From positions 4,715 through 11,424 of the forward strand of contig JABUUJ010000028.1 in the NCBI GenBank assembly GCA_021443235.1: a DNA stretch of 6,710 nt, read 5' to 3'. The position numbers and the translations under genes were made by a program. The notes beneath the pieces are model-generated. The model made no database searches. It had not been told where the DNA came from and was given only the letters and a program-made list of their open reading frames with translations. The stretch comes from Muribaculaceae bacterium. Its GTDB lineage: Bacteria; Bacteroidota; Bacteroidia; Bacteroidales; Muribaculaceae. Positions 4,954-6,710 of the stretch are shown here, piece after piece (the stretch's first letter is position 1; each line of letters opens with the position of its first letter).

Positions 4954-6387
4954 ATGAAACGATTAGCATCAACCCTCGTTGCCCTTTTGGCGATTGCCAG
5001 CGCATGGGCACAAGCCATCACCCCACAAGCGGCAGCCGACCGCTTTGCCAACGACTCGATAATGAAGCACGCAGCGTTCAGCGTGATGTTTATGGACATA
5101 GACTCGGGCGAAGAGATCGCGTCGGTCAACCCCGAGTTGTCGGTCACAACGGCCTCGACGATGAAAACCGTGGTGTCGCTGGCAGCGCTTGAGACGTTGG
5201 GCGGTGCATTCAAGTTTGAGACCCCAGTGTATATGTGGGGCAAAGTGAAGAAAGACAAATTCAAGGGCGATATCATCGTTGTGGGAAGCGGCGACCCCAC
5301 GCTGGGCAGCAAGTATTTCAAGGACTTGGCTTCGCTGCCAGGCGAGATTGTCGCTGCGCTCAAAGCCCGTGGCATAAACAAGGTTGAGGGCAATATCGTG
5401 ATTGACAATAGCCTCTACCCCACCCCCTATTACAGCGACTACTGGGAGACAAGCGACTTGGCACAGTATTACGGCGCCGGTGTGTTCCCGCTCAACTACC
5501 GCGACAATCTCATTGGCTTCAGCTACAATGTCACTCCTGAGGGCCGAATCGACAGCGCGAGATTCTCGCCCGAGATTCCGGGAGTTGGTTTCATTGACCG
5601 CAGCCGTCCAGGCAAGACCAACGAGCGCTTCACGATGGTAGAATATGGCAGCAACAGCCTTGCGTTGCACGGCGAATTGGCCTGTAACGAGGTCAGTGCG
5701 ACCTACAACTGGCATGTGGCGAACCCATGCCCCGACGCTTATCTGCGCTATGACATCGAGCAGGCGTTGATAGAAGCAGGTTTCAAGCTGAAAATCAAGG
5801 AAATAAAGGAGAAGGACAAAGAGACGCGAGAGTTGCTCACGACACACTATAGTCCGGTACTCACCGATATCGTCACCTCGCTGCTGCACCGTAGCGACAA
5901 TATGTTTGCCCACAGCATGTTACGCGCAATTGCGGTGCGTTCGGCCAAATACCAGAACGAAGGTGGTGATTTTGACCTCACGGGGGTCGCCGAGGTTGTC
6001 GAGATCCTCAAGCGACTGGGCGTTGACACCAAGCCGTTAAGGATGTATGACGGCAGCGGTCTTGCGCGCGCCGACCACGGCAGTGCCCACATGTTCTGCC
6101 AGATGCTGCGCGCCATCGCCAACAAGCGCTACAACGGAGTGCGCATGACCGACCTCATGTCGCGCGCCGGCAAACGAGTGGGGCATATGCTGGGTGAGAC
6201 ATCGCTCGCCAACGACGTGTCGCTCAAGAGCGGCAGCATGACCGACGTGCAGACCTTTGTGGGCTATTACCCCGCCGAAAATCCCAAAATTTGCTGGGCC
6301 ATCCTTGCCAACAACTGGGACGGCACACGGTCGCAACTGCGCGACAACATGGACCGCCTGCTCATAGGGGTGCTGCTGGGCGAATAA
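4954..6387 (+). CDS. dacB: PBP4-type D-alanyl-D-alanine carboxypeptidase/endopeptidase (peptidase S13)
   Basis: The product is 477 residues, a normal length for the family. A type I signal peptide is cleaved after AWA (residue 19, followed by Gln), as is common in Bacteroidota, so it acts in the periplasm. The three penicillin-binding motifs are present: S68-T-M-K71 with the nucleophile Ser68, S314-D-N316, and K425-S-G427. The long stretch between the first two motifs includes the family signature GSGDPTLGS (111-119) and corresponds to the inserted domains II-III of S13 enzymes. DGSGLARADHGSA, which follows the second motif, is also typical. The enzyme removes the terminal D-Ala from peptidoglycan stem peptides and cuts D-Ala-mDAP cross-links. 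The gene lies 16 nt after the HD-domain gene, with no promoter between. Nothing in it looks damaged. Confidence 0.95.
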   Translation: MKRLASTLVALLAIASAWAQAITPQAAADRFANDSIMKHAAFSVMFMDIDSGEEIASVNPELSVTTASTMKTVVSLAALETLGGAFKFETPVYMWGKVKKDKFKGDIIVVGSGDPTLGSKYFKDLASLPGEIVAALKARGINKVEGNIVIDNSLYPTPYYSDYWETSDLAQYYGAGVFPLNYRDNLIGFSYNVTPEGRIDSARFSPEIPGVGFIDRSRPGKTNERFTMVEYGSNSLALHGELACNEVSATYNWHVANPCPDAYLRYDIEQALIEAGFKLKIKEIKEKDKETRELLTTHYSPVLTDIVTSLLHRSDNMFAHSMLRAIAVRSAKYQNEGGDFDLTGVAEVVEILKRLGVDTKPLRMYDGSGLARADHGSAHMFCQMLRAIANKRYNGVRMTDLMSRAGKRVGHMLGETSLANDVSLKSGSMTDVQTFVGYYPAENPKICWAILANNWDGTRSQLRDNMDRLLIGVLLGE

Positions 6388-6403
6388 AATTCTAAAGAAT
6401 TTT
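6386..6403 (+). terminator. AT-rich hairpin just after dacB, possible weak terminator
   Basis: AAAATTC-TAAA-GAATTTT forms a 7-bp stem with a 4-nt loop, starting within the dacB stop codon and followed by one more T and a G-run. Only one pair is G-C and there is no long T-tract, so termination would be weak. Confidence 0.3.
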
Positions 6404-6415
6404 TGGGGGATAAAT

Positions 6416-6446
6416 TTTGTCAACTCAAAAATTAGTTGTAAACTTG
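6416..6446 (+). promoter_or_regulatory. Promoter of the gene at 6470
   Basis: TTTG at 6416-6419 and TAAACTTG at 6439-6446 are separated by 19 nt. The -7 element matches TAnnTTTG at 7 of 8 bases. The expected start near 6452 leaves a leader of about 18 nt before the ATG at 6470. Confidence 0.6.
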
Positions 6447-6469
6447 CACCAAATTTTCAAACATCTATA

Positions 6470-6710
6470 ATGAACAACAACATAGCTTCTTTGCTCAAAA
6501 GCTTGTATGAGATTGAGGGACTGCTACTTGTGGCCGAGCGCCGTGGCGAAGACACTCCCTTGATGGTATATCAGCAACTTCAGGCCGCTGCCCGCGACCT
6601 TGACCAGCAGTGCCAGCAGCTTGTCGCCCACGAGGACGACGCGATTGCCGAGCCCGGGCCCGCCTTGGAGCCCGAGCAACCCGTTGTGGAGGTTGCCGAG
6701 CCCGTTGCGG
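6470..6710 (+). CDS. N-terminus of a Bacteroidales protein of unknown function (partial)
   Basis: Eighty codons are visible before the window ends, with no stop. The N-terminal 50 residues (beginning MNNNIASLLKSLYEIEGLLL and including VAERRGEDTPLMVYQQLQ) are helical and Leu- and Gln-rich, with no signal peptide, so the protein is probably cytoplasmic. From about residue 53 the sequence becomes acidic and rich in Pro, Ala and Val (AEPGPALEPEQPVVEVAEPV), a flexible linker. I recall similar Bacteroidales proteins with an 'YELEGLLLLA-RR' start, an acidic linker and a conserved C-terminal domain, but the missing part cannot be checked here and no function is known to me. The start at 6470 fits a promoter 24 nt upstream and has no Shine-Dalgarno sequence. 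It lies 82 nt after dacB and appears to be transcribed separately. Confidence 0.75.
   Translation, partial: MNNNIASLLKSLYEIEGLLLVAERRGEDTPLMVYQQLQAAARDLDQQCQQLVAHEDDAIAEPGPALEPEQPVVEVAEPVA

Noticed and set aside
4719..5408. A 229-codon minus-strand open frame across the HD gene-dacB junction
   Set aside because: It overlaps two real genes on the other strand and has no promoter, signal peptide or motif.
4969..5913. A 314-codon minus-strand open frame opposite dacB
   Set aside because: dacB has every S13 motif in the plus frame. The antisense translation has no family signature and arises from GC-rich codon bias.

Overview
The window looks like chromosomal DNA of a gut-type Bacteroidales bacterium (Muribaculaceae, Prevotella or Bacteroides relatives). 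Three things point there: the protein families (a PCMD-domain lipoprotein, a small porin-like beta-barrel, a PBP4 with an AWA|Q signal cleavage site), genes with no Shine-Dalgarno sequence, and promoters of the Bacteroidota form TTTG-N19/20-TAnnTTTG. Genes are moderately GC-rich and the gaps are AT-rich. I see no rRNA, tRNA, CRISPR array, insertion sequence or phage gene.

Layout. The left two thirds is read on the minus strand. From right to left it holds a secreted calcineurin-like metallophosphoesterase (4105-2750), a 114-residue membrane protein with an HExxH motif (2705-2361), a PCMD-domain lipoprotein (2248-1097) followed after 19 nt by an outer-membrane beta-barrel (1077-328), and the start of a small secreted protein cut by the window edge (189-1). 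The right third is read on the plus strand: a cytoplasmic HD-domain phosphohydrolase (4323-4937), a PBP4/DacB-type D-Ala-D-Ala carboxypeptidase/endopeptidase 16 nt later (4954-6387), and the start of a Bacteroidales protein of unknown function with an acidic, Pro/Glu-rich region (6470 to the window end).

The two halves diverge from a 217-nt control region (4106-4322). It holds two back-to-back promoters whose -33 regions are exact mirror copies (13-bp inverted repeat, 4157-4169 and 4257-4269), with two sets of short direct repeats between them. This is the most structured non-coding sequence in the window and could couple the two transcripts.

Most of the gene set concerns the cell envelope: peptidoglycan trimming, a surface lipoprotein plus barrel, a secreted phosphoesterase and a possible membrane metallopeptidase. 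I do not see a clear novel multi-gene system. The best leads are the mirrored control region, the HExxH mini-protein, the PCMD-barrel pair and the uncharacterised C-terminal half of the phosphoesterase. Promoter positions also show that the longest open frame overstates the N-terminus of two minus-strand genes; a third is shortened on signal-peptide grounds.
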